A DNA stretch of 64,000 nt, from positions 248,001-312,000 of the forward strand of contig JADKIP010000012.1 in the NCBI GenBank assembly GCA_016721185.1, in the 5' to 3' direction. Below, piece by piece: positions 35,708 to 44,298 of the stretch (position 1 is its first letter; each line of letters starts with the position of its first letter). Below the pieces are notes generated by a model. It saw only the letters and a program-made list of their open reading frames with translations, did not search any database and was not told the origin of the DNA. The translations under genes were made by a program, and so were the position numbers. The stretch is from Candidatus Dechloromonas phosphorivorans (lineage in GTDB: Bacteria > Pseudomonadota > Gammaproteobacteria > Burkholderiales > Rhodocyclaceae).

Positions 35708-36316
35708 CTAAAGCAGACGGAAGCCGAAACGTTTGAGCAATTTGCCGGTTTCACAAACCGGCAAGCCCATGACCCCGGTATAGCTCCCTGCCAGATGCTC
35801 GACAAAAATCCCGGCGCGGCCCTGGATACCATAGGCGCCGGCCTTGTCCATCGGTTCGCCACTCATCACGTAATGGCGAATTTCGTCGCTTTCCAGCACG
35901 CGAAAACGCACTTCGCTGGAAGACAGGACAAACTCGGTACGCCCCATCGTGGTCACCGAAACACCAGTCAAAACACGATGCGTTTGCCCGGATAATCGCT
36001 GCAGAATGGCGGTTGCATCGGCCGCATCAACCGGCTTGCCGATAATCTCCCCGGCAAATTCCAGCGTGGTATCGGCGGAAAGAATCGGGCGTTGTGGCAG
36101 CTTGCGTTCATTGACGATCTTTTGACCGTGCTCCGATTTGGCCCGGGCGACGCGTTCGACGTAAACCAGCGGATCCTCACCGGGACGCGGCGTTTCGTCG
36201 ATTTCGAAATCGGCCCTTCCACCATCGCGGAAAACCAGGGTGTCGAAGTTAATGCCCATCTGGTGCAATAGTTCGCGGCGACGCGGGCTGCGCGAGGCGA
36301 GGTAGAGGCGCATCAT
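35708..36316 (-). CDS. maf: Maf nucleoside triphosphate pyrophosphatase
   Basis: A 202-residue Maf protein (YhdE type) that hydrolyses dTTP/UTP and modified nucleotides as house-cleaning. Motifs are LASRSPRRRELLHQMG (residues about 6-21), SADTTLEFAGEIIGKP and GAYGIQGRAGIFVEHLAGSYTGVMGLP. The start overlaps the rlmH stop by four bases, so they are cotranscribed. Confidence 0.95.
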   Translation of the reverse strand: MMRLYLASRSPRRRELLHQMGINFDTLVFRDGGRADFEIDETPRPGEDPLVYVERVARAKSEHGQKIVNERKLPQRPILSADTTLEFAGEIIGKPVDAADATAILQRLSGQTHRVLTGVSVTTMGRTEFVLSSSEVRFRVLESDEIRHYVMSGEPMDKAGAYGIQGRAGIFVEHLAGSYTGVMGLPVCETGKLLKRFGFRLL

Positions 36317-36783
36317 CCCTCCCGGTGGTAAGGGTGGTTTTTCAGGACGCTGACGGCACGATAAAGCTGTTCACACAACACCAGGCGCGCCATGCCGTGC
36401 GGCAAGGTAAGGCTGGACAAACGCAGCTTGTCATCGGCCTGCTGCTTGAACTCTTCGTCCAGACCGTCGGCGCCGCCAATCAGCAGCGCCACATCGCGGC
36501 CATCCAGCATCCAGGCTTCAAGCCGGCGAGCCAGCTTGAGCGTCGTCAGGTCGTCGCCTTTTTCATCGAGCACGACAAGACGACAACCCGCGGCCAAAGC
36601 ATCGCGGATACGACCCTTTTCAGCCGCCAGCAATTGCTCGCGGGTTTTTGAGCCACGCGGTTCAGGCTTGATTTCGGTGACGGAAGCCGGCAGTTCGCGC
36701 GGCATTCGCTTGAGGTACTCGGCGCAGCCTTCGTTCACCCAATCGGGCTGGCGATGGCCAACGGCGAGCAGACTCAGCTTCAT
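36313..36783 (-). CDS. rlmH: 23S rRNA pseudouridine-1915 N3-methyltransferase RlmH
   Basis: A 156-residue SPOUT methyltransferase that methylates pseudouridine 1915 of 23S rRNA. The knot motifs LLIGGADGLDEEF and LSSLTLPHGMARLVLCEQLYRA lie in the C-terminal half. It follows rsfS by 10 bases in the nadD-rsfS-rlmH-maf run, a conserved betaproteobacterial order. Confidence 0.97.
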   Translation of the reverse strand: MKLSLLAVGHRQPDWVNEGCAEYLKRMPRELPASVTEIKPEPRGSKTREQLLAAEKGRIRDALAAGCRLVVLDEKGDDLTTLKLARRLEAWMLDGRDVALLIGGADGLDEEFKQQADDKLRLSSLTLPHGMARLVLCEQLYRAVSVLKNHPYHREG

Positions 36784-36793
36784 TCAACCAGCA

Positions 36794-37159
36794 TCATTTG
36801 GCGGCAGCCTGCTCCACAGCCTTGCGACGCTGAGCCGGGGTGGTTTGCCAGAGTTCTTCCAGGTTGTAGTACTGGCGCACGGTGGGTTGCATGACGTGAA
36901 CGACGATGTCGCCGAGGTCAACCAGCACCCATTCACCGGAGTCTTCACCTTCCATCGAAATCACTTCGCCACCGGCTTCGCGGGCTTTTTCGGAGACGTT
37001 GCGGGCCAGCGCCCGGACTTGACGGTTGGAATCGCCGGTGGCGATCACGACGCAGTCAAACATCGAGGAAACCTTGGCGGTATTGATCACTTGAATGTCT
37101 TTGCCTTTGATATCTTCAAGGGCGGAAACGACGATTTTTTGCAGCTTACGGATGTCCAT
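36794..37159 (-). CDS. rsfS: Ribosomal silencing factor RsfS
   Basis: A 121-residue protein of the Iojap/RsfS family that binds L14 and blocks joining of ribosomal subunits in starvation. The family core DCVVIATGDSNRQVRALA is at about residues 30-47 and GEWVLVDLGDIVVHVM at about 70-85. The gene lies 6 bases after nadD and 10 bases before rlmH. Confidence 0.97.
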   Translation of the reverse strand: MDIRKLQKIVVSALEDIKGKDIQVINTAKVSSMFDCVVIATGDSNRQVRALARNVSEKAREAGGEVISMEGEDSGEWVLVDLGDIVVHVMQPTVRQYYNLEELWQTTPAQRRKAVEQAAAK

Positions 37160-37165
37160 CAGGAG

Positions 37166-37822
37166 TTAGAGCCTATTTCTATAGAGTTGGTGGGCTTGAA
37201 TATAGTCGAGAACGCTATCAGGCAGCAAATAGCGCGCTGATAGCCCGTTAGCGAGTAACTTGCGGATTTGTGTGGCGGAAATCGCCAACTGGGTCATGGC
37301 GAAAGTGACAACACCGCCAGCCGGAGCGTCTTTCAGCGCGCTCGCATTGCTCAGACGACGGTCGTTGAATTCGGTCGCCAATTCGTTCGGCAAGCTGGAA
37401 ATTTCAACCGGAAATCCGGGGCGATGCGAGACGGCAATGTGGGCCAGCGCAAAAATATCGCGCCAGCGGTGCCAGGTGGTCAGTCCGGCAAAAGCATCGG
37501 CACCGACCAGCAGGACCAGCGGATAGTCGCTACCCAGCTCGGCCCGCAAGCGCTCCAGCGTGCGTACGGTGTAGCTCGGCGCGGCCGCCTCGACTTCGCT
37601 GGCATCGACTGAAAATCGCTCGTTTTTCTCAGTTGACCGCAGCACCATCTCCAGACGCTGCCTGGCCGTCACATCCGGCTGATTGCGGTGCGGTGGCTGG
37701 CCGGCAGGAATCCAGCGTACGCCGGAAAGTCCCAGATGACTGATCGATTCCTCGGCGAGCCGCAGATGACCAAAATGGACCGGATCAAAGGTGCCGCCGA
37801 AGAGGCCAAGCGGCTCAGGCAA
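37166..37822 (-). CDS. nadD: Nicotinate-nucleotide adenylyltransferase NadD
   Basis: An enzyme of NAD synthesis that adenylates nicotinate mononucleotide. GLFGGTFDPVHFGHLRLAEE is the nucleotidyltransferase motif. No ATG is available: the frame offers TTG at 37822 (LPEPLGLFGG, overlapping the upstream stop, about 218 residues, close to family length) or TTG at 37870 (234 residues). I prefer the shorter start but it is not decided by a clear ribosome site. A CAGTTGACCGCAGCA motif lies inside (37632-37646). Confidence 0.93.
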   Translation of the reverse strand: MPEPLGLFGGTFDPVHFGHLRLAEESISHLGLSGVRWIPAGQPPHRNQPDVTARQRLEMVLRSTEKNERFSVDASEVEAAAPSYTVRTLERLRAELGSDYPLVLLVGADAFAGLTTWHRWRDIFALAHIAVSHRPGFPVEISSLPNELATEFNDRRLSNASALKDAPAGGVVTFAMTQLAISATQIRKLLANGLSARYLLPDSVLDYIQAHQLYRNRL

Positions 37823-38588
37823 TTTCGGAAATACCGAAAATGTCGCGGTAGCAGGCGTAAAAACTGGCAAAGATCACGGGGGCGACGATCAGACCCATCA
37901 GCACCATGACGATAGCGGTGATAAAGCCCTGGGCACCGGGAAAGAGGCTGAGCAGCAAGCCGAGCAGAACACCGGGGATGATGCCGGCGATCAGGAACAG
38001 GCCGGCGATGAAGACCATAAATGGCCGCCAGTTCATCCAGCAGGCGACAAAGCTGAAAAACAGCGACCGGCCTAACGTCAGGCGATGCCAGGCGGCGAGT
38101 ATCGGCGCAAACCAGTAGGCCATCATGAGCGGCACCAGCAAAGCCATGACGAGCAAGGCGGGCAGGACAAAATCGGCCTCTTCCAGCGTCAGGCGCTCCG
38201 CCTTCGTGTCGGCCAGCATGTAATTAAAGAGGTCACCGCCGTCGATCAGGGCGGACAGGCCCAGGATGCCGAGCGTACAAAAGAGGTACAGGGCGCCGAG
38301 GGCGAGCAGGGTTTTGGTGTTTTCCTTGAGGCCGCCGAAAAGCGTTTGTAGTCCGACCGGCTGACCGCGCTCCAGATTGCGCGACGCCTGCATCAGTCCC
38401 ACCGAGAGGCCCGGAATGAGCAACGAGGCCACCAGGGCGCCGACGATCGGCAGAATATTGAGGAAAATCACCGTGAACCAGTAGCTGATGACCAGCATCG
38501 ACAGCATCGGCGGGTTGCGCTTGAAGATGGCGAAACCGGAAAGGATCCATTGCCAGCCGGCGGCGGCAGGAAGTGTCTGCGCTCTCAT
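37815..38588 (-). CDS. BPSS1780-type membrane protein, copy 1
   Basis: A 257-residue polytopic protein of a betaproteobacterial family without known function, with about six hydrophobic segments and the conserved ending FYACYRDIFG. The start MRAQTLPAAAGWQW at 38588 leaves only one base to the upstream gene; an extension to 38672 is Cys-rich shadow sequence. It is a tandem paralogue of the next gene. The operon with nadD-rsfS-rlmH-maf suggests cotranscription. Confidence 0.8.
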   Translation of the reverse strand: MRAQTLPAAAGWQWILSGFAIFKRNPPMLSMLVISYWFTVIFLNILPIVGALVASLLIPGLSVGLMQASRNLERGQPVGLQTLFGGLKENTKTLLALGALYLFCTLGILGLSALIDGGDLFNYMLADTKAERLTLEEADFVLPALLVMALLVPLMMAYWFAPILAAWHRLTLGRSLFFSFVACWMNWRPFMVFIAGLFLIAGIIPGVLLGLLLSLFPGAQGFITAIVMVLMGLIVAPVIFASFYACYRDIFGISEIA

Positions 38589-38589
38589 T

Positions 38590-39336
38590 TCAGACGCCCA
38601 CAAAAATATCGCGGTAGGACGCGTAGACCGCACCGGAAAAAACCGGCAACAGCAGCAGCAAACCCAGGCCAAGCGGCAACATGGCGAAGAACAGCGCCAC
38701 CACCAGAAAAATACCGAAAATAATCATTGCCAGCCAATTTTTAGCCCCGGCATCGAAGCTGGCGCGCATGGCGTCGGCCGGCTTCATGTTGTGGAAAAAA
38801 ACCAGCGCCGGGGCAAACCAGGTAGCCATAATGACGGGCACCGAAAGGACCATGACGATCAGCCCGGCCAGCATGACGCCACCGAGCGCCACGCCGAATC
38901 CGGCAACCCGGCCGGTCACGACACCACCGAGGACGCCGCCACTGACCAGCAGGAAGGCAAGGAAGGCGATGCCGAAGATACCCGCCGCGAAAAAGACGCC
39001 GATCATTACCAGTTGCCCGGCGTTATGACGGAAACCAACGAACAAATCAGAGATTTCCGGCTGTTTTGCTTCCGACAAATGCCGGCAGATCTGCACCATG
39101 CCCGCGCCGAACAACGGGACCAGCAGATGCGCCGCAATCTGGCCGAAAAACGGCACGATGGAAATTGCCAATAGAATGACCAGCAACAGCACTGTGCTGC
39201 CGATCCAGACGCCGGGGTTGGCAAGAAACATGGCCCAGCCCTGATGCAGCCAGTCAAAACAGGCACCGGGCTCGACCTCACGGCTTTCACCCGTGAAAGG
39301 CGCCGGCGCCATTGGAAATACGGTTATTTCGTTCAT
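38590..39336 (-). CDS. BPSS1780-type membrane protein, copy 2
   Basis: A 248-residue polytopic protein related to copy 1: both have a Trp-rich N-terminal segment before the first helix (DWLHQGWAMFLANPG here), similar helix spacing and an ending of YAxYRDIF. The function is unknown. The pair probably arose by tandem duplication. Confidence 0.8.
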   Translation of the reverse strand: MNEITVFPMAPAPFTGESREVEPGACFDWLHQGWAMFLANPGVWIGSTVLLLVILLAISIVPFFGQIAAHLLVPLFGAGMVQICRHLSEAKQPEISDLFVGFRHNAGQLVMIGVFFAAGIFGIAFLAFLLVSGGVLGGVVTGRVAGFGVALGGVMLAGLIVMVLSVPVIMATWFAPALVFFHNMKPADAMRASFDAGAKNWLAMIIFGIFLVVALFFAMLPLGLGLLLLLPVFSGAVYASYRDIFVGV

Positions 39337-39345
39337 GCGCGGATG

Positions 39346-40299
39346 CTAACGGGGCAAAGGCTCGGGAGCAAGGCGCAAACGCTGCAATAGCTGACGAAAA
39401 TGCTCGGGATCCTTGATCGTCACCACTTCGCCCCCGCGTGGGCGGTGTCTGACCTCCAGCCGGAGCAGCCAGAAGCGTAGTGCGGCCGCCCGCTGCATGG
39501 CAGGCCAGGCTGCGATCTCGGCATCGTTCAGCGCACGCCGGCATTGATAACCGGTCAACAATTCGGGCAGTGTTGCGCCGTTCAAACACCAGTCATTGGC
39601 AACGACCGCCAGATCGAACAATAAGCAGTCTTCGCCGGCGAAATAGAAGTCGAGCACACCTGACAGTTGAGCGCCCCCCGCAGGAAGTACCCTTGGGGTG
39701 CAGCTTTCCCACAAAACATTGTCGCGGAAGAGGTCAGCGTGAATGATGCCGCGTGGCAATGCGGAGAAGTCCTGCGCCGCCTGAAATGCCAGTTCCTCGG
39801 CCAGCAAATTGCGCTCTTCCGGCAACAACACGGGTAATAGCGCTTCACCAACCGCCTGCCGCCAGGCTGCACCGCAGGGATTGGGCAAGGGGTTCGCCAT
39901 CTCGGCACCGGCCAGATGCAGCCGGGCAAGCATTTCGCCGAGCGCGTAACAATGCGCTGGCGCCGGCGTTTCTTCGGCCGTTCCGGGCAGGCAGGAGAGT
40001 AAGGCGGCCGGTTTGCCGGCCAATAGCCGCCAGCGCCGGCCTTGCTGATCGGCCAGCGGCTGTGGGCAAGGGATGCCGTGGTGGGCAAGGTGATCCTGCA
40101 GCGTCAGGTAAAAATCCAGCGCCTCGGTTTCGATGCGCTCAAAGAGCGTGAGAACGAAACGGCCCTTGGCCGTGGTCACGAAATAGTTGGAGTTCTGCAT
40201 GCCGGCGGCGATGCCGGCATGATTGATCAACTCACCCAGCCCAAGCGGCTGAAGCCAGGCGGTGAGTTCATCACGCCCGACCGAGGTATAGACGGACAC
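39346..40299 (-). CDS. thrB: Homoserine kinase (ThrB, APH-like type)
   Basis: A 317-residue kinase of the aminoglycoside-phosphotransferase-like ThrB family, phosphorylating homoserine for threonine synthesis. The N-terminal MSVYTSVGRDELTAWL is characteristic, AGMQNSNYFVTT is the glycine-rich ATP segment, and the catalytic loop is GIIHADLFRDNVLW. It follows the DUF2782 gene by 3 bases. Confidence 0.96.
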   Translation of the reverse strand: MSVYTSVGRDELTAWLQPLGLGELINHAGIAAGMQNSNYFVTTAKGRFVLTLFERIETEALDFYLTLQDHLAHHGIPCPQPLADQQGRRWRLLAGKPAALLSCLPGTAEETPAPAHCYALGEMLARLHLAGAEMANPLPNPCGAAWRQAVGEALLPVLLPEERNLLAEELAFQAAQDFSALPRGIIHADLFRDNVLWESCTPRVLPAGGAQLSGVLDFYFAGEDCLLFDLAVVANDWCLNGATLPELLTGYQCRRALNDAEIAAWPAMQRAAALRFWLLRLEVRHRPRGGEVVTIKDPEHFRQLLQRLRLAPEPLPR

Positions 40300-40302
40300 G
40301 AT

Positions 40303-40629
40303 TTACCAGCTATGCAGAATCCACATCGGCGGCTTGGTCGTCGGATTGGGAATGTTCGCCTCGATGAAATTGCCATCACCCTGGTGGTCGACCAGGTAGT
40401 AGCTCGGGCCAACCGCTGGCGTCACCTTGATCATGTAAAGTTTGCCCTTGATGCGGAACTCTTCACGGGTTTCCGATTCGGCCTTGACGATGGTCACCTG
40501 CGGCTCAAGCGCCGCGTCGAAGGCTTCCATGCCCGGCGGCGGGGGCGGTACGGCCGGCAGCGGCTGCAAGTCGTTCTGCGCCCAGACAGGCAAGGCAGCT
40601 AGCAACATGAGTGGGATAAGGCGGCGCAT
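40303..40629 (-). CDS. DUF2782 exported protein
   Basis: A 108-residue protein with a signal peptide ending at VWAQ (residue 18), a Pro-rich linker and a small beta domain (EFRIKGKLYMIKVTPAVGPSYYLVD). DUF2782 genes sit beside thrB and polA in many Betaproteobacteria; the function is unknown. Probably cotranscribed with thrB. Confidence 0.88.
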   Translation of the reverse strand: MRRLIPLMLLAALPVWAQNDLQPLPAVPPPPPGMEAFDAALEPQVTIVKAESETREEFRIKGKLYMIKVTPAVGPSYYLVDHQGDGNFIEANIPNPTTKPPMWILHSW

Positions 40630-40661
40630 GGGAATTCCTCTTTGGTATGATGCCGATTTTA

Positions 40662-41390
40662 TTACAGGTTGAGCATCAACTCGCGCTCGTTGGGCAGGGG
40701 GCCAAACGGACGCGCTTCGTAGTGTTTGAAAATAGCTTCGACCACTTGTTCCGGCTCGTCGATCAACTGGATCAGATTCATGTCTTCCGGATCGACCAGT
40801 CCTTCCTCGACCAGACGCTCCTTGAACCAGTCGATCAGGCCTTGCCAGAATGGCGTACAGACCAGAATCAGCGGGATCTTGCGCGCCTTGCCAGTCTGGA
40901 TCAGGGTCAGCGCCTCCATCAGTTCATCCAGCGTGCCGAAGCCGCCGGGCATCACAACATAGGCGCTGGCGAAGCGGACGAACATGTACTTGCGGGCGAA
41001 AAAGTGGCGGAAGGTCTGCGAAATGTCCTGATACGGATTGTTTTGCTGCTCGTGCGGCAACTGAATGTTGAGGCCCACTGAAGGCGACTTGCCGTGGAAG
41101 GCGCCCTTGTTGGCCGCTTCCATAATGCCGGGGCCACCGCCGGAGATGACCGAAAAGCCTGAGTCGGACAGCAGGCGCGCCGTTTTCTCGGTCAGATCGT
41201 AATAAGGCGTTCCCGGCTTGATGCGGGCGCTGCCGAAGATGGTCACCGCCGGCTTGATTGCCGCCAGTCGTTCGGTCGCCTCGACGAACTCTGACATAAT
41301 GCCGAAAATACGCCACGACTCACGGGCCGACGCCGTTTGCAGCAAGGCCTCGGACTCCACACCCATCACCAGTTTTTCACTTTCCGTCAC
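40662..41390 (-). CDS. LOG-family (TIGR00730) nucleotide phosphoribohydrolase-like protein
   Basis: A 242-residue protein (GTG 41390) or 234 residues if ATG 41366 is used. It has a Rossmann-like fold with the LOG motifs SGGGPGIMEAANKGAF and PGGFGTLDELMEALTLIQ. Members hydrolyse nucleotide 5'-monophosphates or cytokinin ribotides. It is divergent from polA, whose ATG is only a few bases from the GTG, so the downstream ATG is perhaps more likely. Confidence 0.9.
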   Translation of the reverse strand: MTESEKLVMGVESEALLQTASARESWRIFGIMSEFVEATERLAAIKPAVTIFGSARIKPGTPYYDLTEKTARLLSDSGFSVISGGGPGIMEAANKGAFHGKSPSVGLNIQLPHEQQNNPYQDISQTFRHFFARKYMFVRFASAYVVMPGGFGTLDELMEALTLIQTGKARKIPLILVCTPFWQGLIDWFKERLVEEGLVDPEDMNLIQLIDEPEQVVEAIFKHYEARPFGPLPNERELMLNL

Positions 41391-41395
41391 TGCTC

Positions 41396-44212
41396 ATGCC
41401 TCTTTTATTGTTGGTGGACGGTTCGTCCTATCTGTACCGCGCTTTTCACGCCATGCCCGATATGCGGAACAAGGCCGGCGAGCCGACCGGCGCCATGTAT
41501 GGCGTGTTGAACATGCTACGCCGGCTGGAAAGCGACTACAAGGCAGACTACAAGGCCATTGTCTTCGATGCCAAGGGCAAAACCTTCCGCGACGACTGGT
41601 TCCCGGAATACAAGGCGCACCGGCCGTCGATGCCGGAGGACCTGGTGAAACAGATTGAGCCGATCCACGCCGCGATCAAGGCTGCCGGCTGGCCGGTGCT
41701 GATGGTCGATGGCGTTGAAGCCGACGACGTGATCGGCACGCTGGCAACGAATGCTGCGGTCAACGGCATAAATACGCTGATTTCCACCGGCGACAAGGAT
41801 CTGACCCAACTGGTCAGCCCGCTGGTGCGCTGGTACAACACGATGAGCAATGAGCTACTGGACGAAGCCGGGGTCGAGGCCAAGTTCGGTGTGCCGCCGG
41901 GCAAGATCGTCGATTATCTGGCGCTGGTCGGCGACACCGTCGATGGCGTGCCGGGTGTGGCTAAATGCGGCCCGAAGACGGCGTTGAAATGGCTGGCCCA
42001 ATACGGCTCGCTGGATGAGATCGTCGCCCATGCCGATGAGATTGGCGGCGTGGTCGGGCAGAACCTGCGCGACCATCTGGCATTCTTGCCGCTGGGCAAA
42101 AAGCTGGTGACGGTGGCCTGCGACTTATCGAATTTGCCGGCGCCTGCGACGTTGACGACCAGCGAGCGCGACACTGAAACGCTGCGCGAGTTATATACCC
42201 GCTATGAATTCCGCAGCTGGTTGCGCGAGCTGGATTCTTCGCTCCCTCCCATTCAAGGGGAGGGTCGGGGTGGGGATGGGCTGTTCAATGCACCCAAACT
42301 AGCAAGCACGGAAACCCATCCATCTCTTAACTCCCTCCTTGCCCCAAGGGATACCGTCCCTGCGGGACATAATGGGGAAGCAACACCGCTGCCCACAGAA
42401 GCAATCTCCGTTAATTACGAAACCATCTTCACCTGGCCCCAGTTCGATACCTGGCTGGCCAAAATTGAATCCGCTGATCTGACGGCCCTCGACACCGAAA
42501 CGACCAGCCTCGACTCCTTTGCGGCGCGCATTGTCGGCGTTTCGTTGTCAGTCACCCCCGGCGAGGCTTGCTACATTCCCCTCGCCCATACCGCCCCCGG
42601 TGCGCCCGACCAATTACCGCGCGAGGAAGTACTCGCCAAGTTAAAACCGTGGCTGGAAGCGGTCGACCGCAGGAAAGTGCTGCAAAACGCCAAGTACGAT
42701 CAGCACATTTTCGCCAACCACGATATCGCGCTGGCCGGCATCGTTCACGACACCATGCTCGAATCCTATGTGCTGGAGTCCGACAAGGGCCACGACCTCG
42801 GGCAGCTCTGCAGCCGCCATCTCGGACTCGCCACCATTGCCTATGAGGAACTTTGCGGCAAGGGTGCCAAGCAGATCACCTTCGATCAGGTCGATATCGA
42901 ACGCGCCGCCACCTACGCTGCCGAAGATGCCGACGTCACGCTGCGCGTCCATCACGCCCTGCATCCTCAATTCAACGGGGAAAGCGGCCTGAACCGCATT
43001 TATAGCGAGATCGAAATGCCGGCCCGGCAAGTCATCTGGCAGATGGAACGCACCGGTATCCTGATCGACAGTACAGTACTCGCCCGCCAGAGCCACGAAA
43101 TCGGCCAGAAAATCATGGCGCTAGAAGCCCAGGCTTACGAACTGGCCGGCCAGCCTTTCAATCTGGCCTCGCCGAAACAACTGGCCGAAATCATGTTTGA
43201 AAAGCTCGGTCTGCCGGTCAAAAAGAAAACGCCGGGCGGCACGCCGTCAACCGATGAAGAAGTTCTTTCCGAACTGGCGCTCGATTACCCGCTGCCCAAG
43301 CTGCTGCTCGAACATCGCAGCCTGTCAAAATTGAAGGGCACCTACACCGACAAGCTGCCGCGCATGGTTAATCAGGTGACCGGAAGAGTGCATACTCACT
43401 TCTCCCAAGCCACCGTAGTTACCGGCCGTCTCGCCTCCAGCGACCCCAACCTGCAGAATATCCCGGTGCGTACCGAAGAAGGCCGGCGCATCCGCACCGC
43501 CTTCATCGCGCCACCAGGTCACAGCATCGTTTCAGCCGACTATTCGCAGATCGAACTACGCATCATGGCGCATCTTTCCAGCGATGCCCGGCTACTTGAA
43601 GCCTTTGCCCAAGGCGAAGATGTGCACCGTGCCACGGCCGCTGAAATTTTTGGTGTGACACCGCTTGAAGTCGGCCCGGATCAACGCCGCGTCGCCAAAA
43701 GCATCAATTTCGGCCTGATCTACGGCATGAGCGCCTTCGGCCTCGCCCGCCAGCTTGGCCTCGAACGCAGCGCGGCGCAGACTTACATCGACCGCTACTT
43801 CGCCCGTTATCCCGGCGTTGCAGCGTATATGGAAGAAGCACGCGAAATGGCCCGGCAGACCGGTTATGTCGAAACCGCCTTCGGCCGCCGCCTGTGGTTT
43901 CCGGAGATCCGCTCCAGCAACGGCAATCGCCGCCAGGGCGCAGAACGTGCCGCGATCAATGCGCCGATGCAGGGAACGGCAGCCGACCTGATCAAACTGG
44001 CGATGATTGCGGTCCAGAACTGGCTGGAAAGCAGTGGCCTGAAATCGCGCCTCGTGCTGCAGGTGCATGACGAACTGGTCCTGGAAGTGCCGGATGATGA
44101 ACTGATGGAAATCCGCATTCATCTACCGCGTTTGATGACTCAGGTTGCGGATCTGAAAGTACCGCTCATTGTTGAGGTGGGTGTTGGGCCGAATTGGGAA
44201 GCCGCGCACTGA
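41396..44212 (+). CDS. polA: DNA polymerase I
   Basis: A 938-residue polymerase with all three activities: the 5' nuclease domain (residues 1-290), the 3'-5' exonuclease with DTET, NAKYDQHIF and YAAEDADVTL (about 360-540), and the polymerase domain with DYSQIELRIMAH (motif A), the O-helix RRVAKSINFGLIYGMSAFG and QVHDELVLEVP (motif C). The linker between nuclease and exonuclease (about residues 282-335) is unusual: it is translated from a REP-like element inserted in frame. Confidence 0.97.
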   Translation: MPLLLLVDGSSYLYRAFHAMPDMRNKAGEPTGAMYGVLNMLRRLESDYKADYKAIVFDAKGKTFRDDWFPEYKAHRPSMPEDLVKQIEPIHAAIKAAGWPVLMVDGVEADDVIGTLATNAAVNGINTLISTGDKDLTQLVSPLVRWYNTMSNELLDEAGVEAKFGVPPGKIVDYLALVGDTVDGVPGVAKCGPKTALKWLAQYGSLDEIVAHADEIGGVVGQNLRDHLAFLPLGKKLVTVACDLSNLPAPATLTTSERDTETLRELYTRYEFRSWLRELDSSLPPIQGEGRGGDGLFNAPKLASTETHPSLNSLLAPRDTVPAGHNGEATPLPTEAISVNYETIFTWPQFDTWLAKIESADLTALDTETTSLDSFAARIVGVSLSVTPGEACYIPLAHTAPGAPDQLPREEVLAKLKPWLEAVDRRKVLQNAKYDQHIFANHDIALAGIVHDTMLESYVLESDKGHDLGQLCSRHLGLATIAYEELCGKGAKQITFDQVDIERAATYAAEDADVTLRVHHALHPQFNGESGLNRIYSEIEMPARQVIWQMERTGILIDSTVLARQSHEIGQKIMALEAQAYELAGQPFNLASPKQLAEIMFEKLGLPVKKKTPGGTPSTDEEVLSELALDYPLPKLLLEHRSLSKLKGTYTDKLPRMVNQVTGRVHTHFSQATVVTGRLASSDPNLQNIPVRTEEGRRIRTAFIAPPGHSIVSADYSQIELRIMAHLSSDARLLEAFAQGEDVHRATAAEIFGVTPLEVGPDQRRVAKSINFGLIYGMSAFGLARQLGLERSAAQTYIDRYFARYPGVAAYMEEAREMARQTGYVETAFGRRLWFPEIRSSNGNRRQGAERAAINAPMQGTAADLIKLAMIAVQNWLESSGLKSRLVLQVHDELVLEVPDDELMEIRIHLPRLMTQVADLKVPLIVEVGVGPNWEAAH
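42240..42385 (+). repeat. REP-like palindromic element inserted in frame within polA
   Basis: CTCCCTCCCATTCAAGGGGAGGG is followed by TCGGGGTGGGGATGGG, the core of a dispersed intergenic repeat common in proteobacterial genomes. A decayed inverted partner (CCCATCCATCTC..CTCCCTCCTTGCCCC) lies at 42314-42345 and a small GTCCCTGCGGGAC hairpin follows. The reading frame stays open across it. Confidence 0.7.
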
Positions 44213-44254
44213 GTCGACAGCGCTGGCCAAAACCGGGTTAGGAGGCCGAAAGTG

Positions 44255-44260
44255 TATAAT
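44255..44260 (+). promoter_or_regulatory. -10 promoter element (TATAAT) of the LPS locus
   Basis: A consensus TATAAT 38 bases before the msbA-type start, in an AT-rich patch between polA and the exporter gene. No clear -35 is visible. Confidence 0.6.
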
Positions 44261-44298
44261 TTATTCTTTTACTCTTGCCGGGTTTCCGGACCAGCTTC

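Noticed and set aside
42659..42673. GCGGTCGACCGCAGG in polA as a regulatory site
   Set aside because: It is a copy of the dispersed word inside an exonuclease-domain coding region; nothing suggests local regulation.
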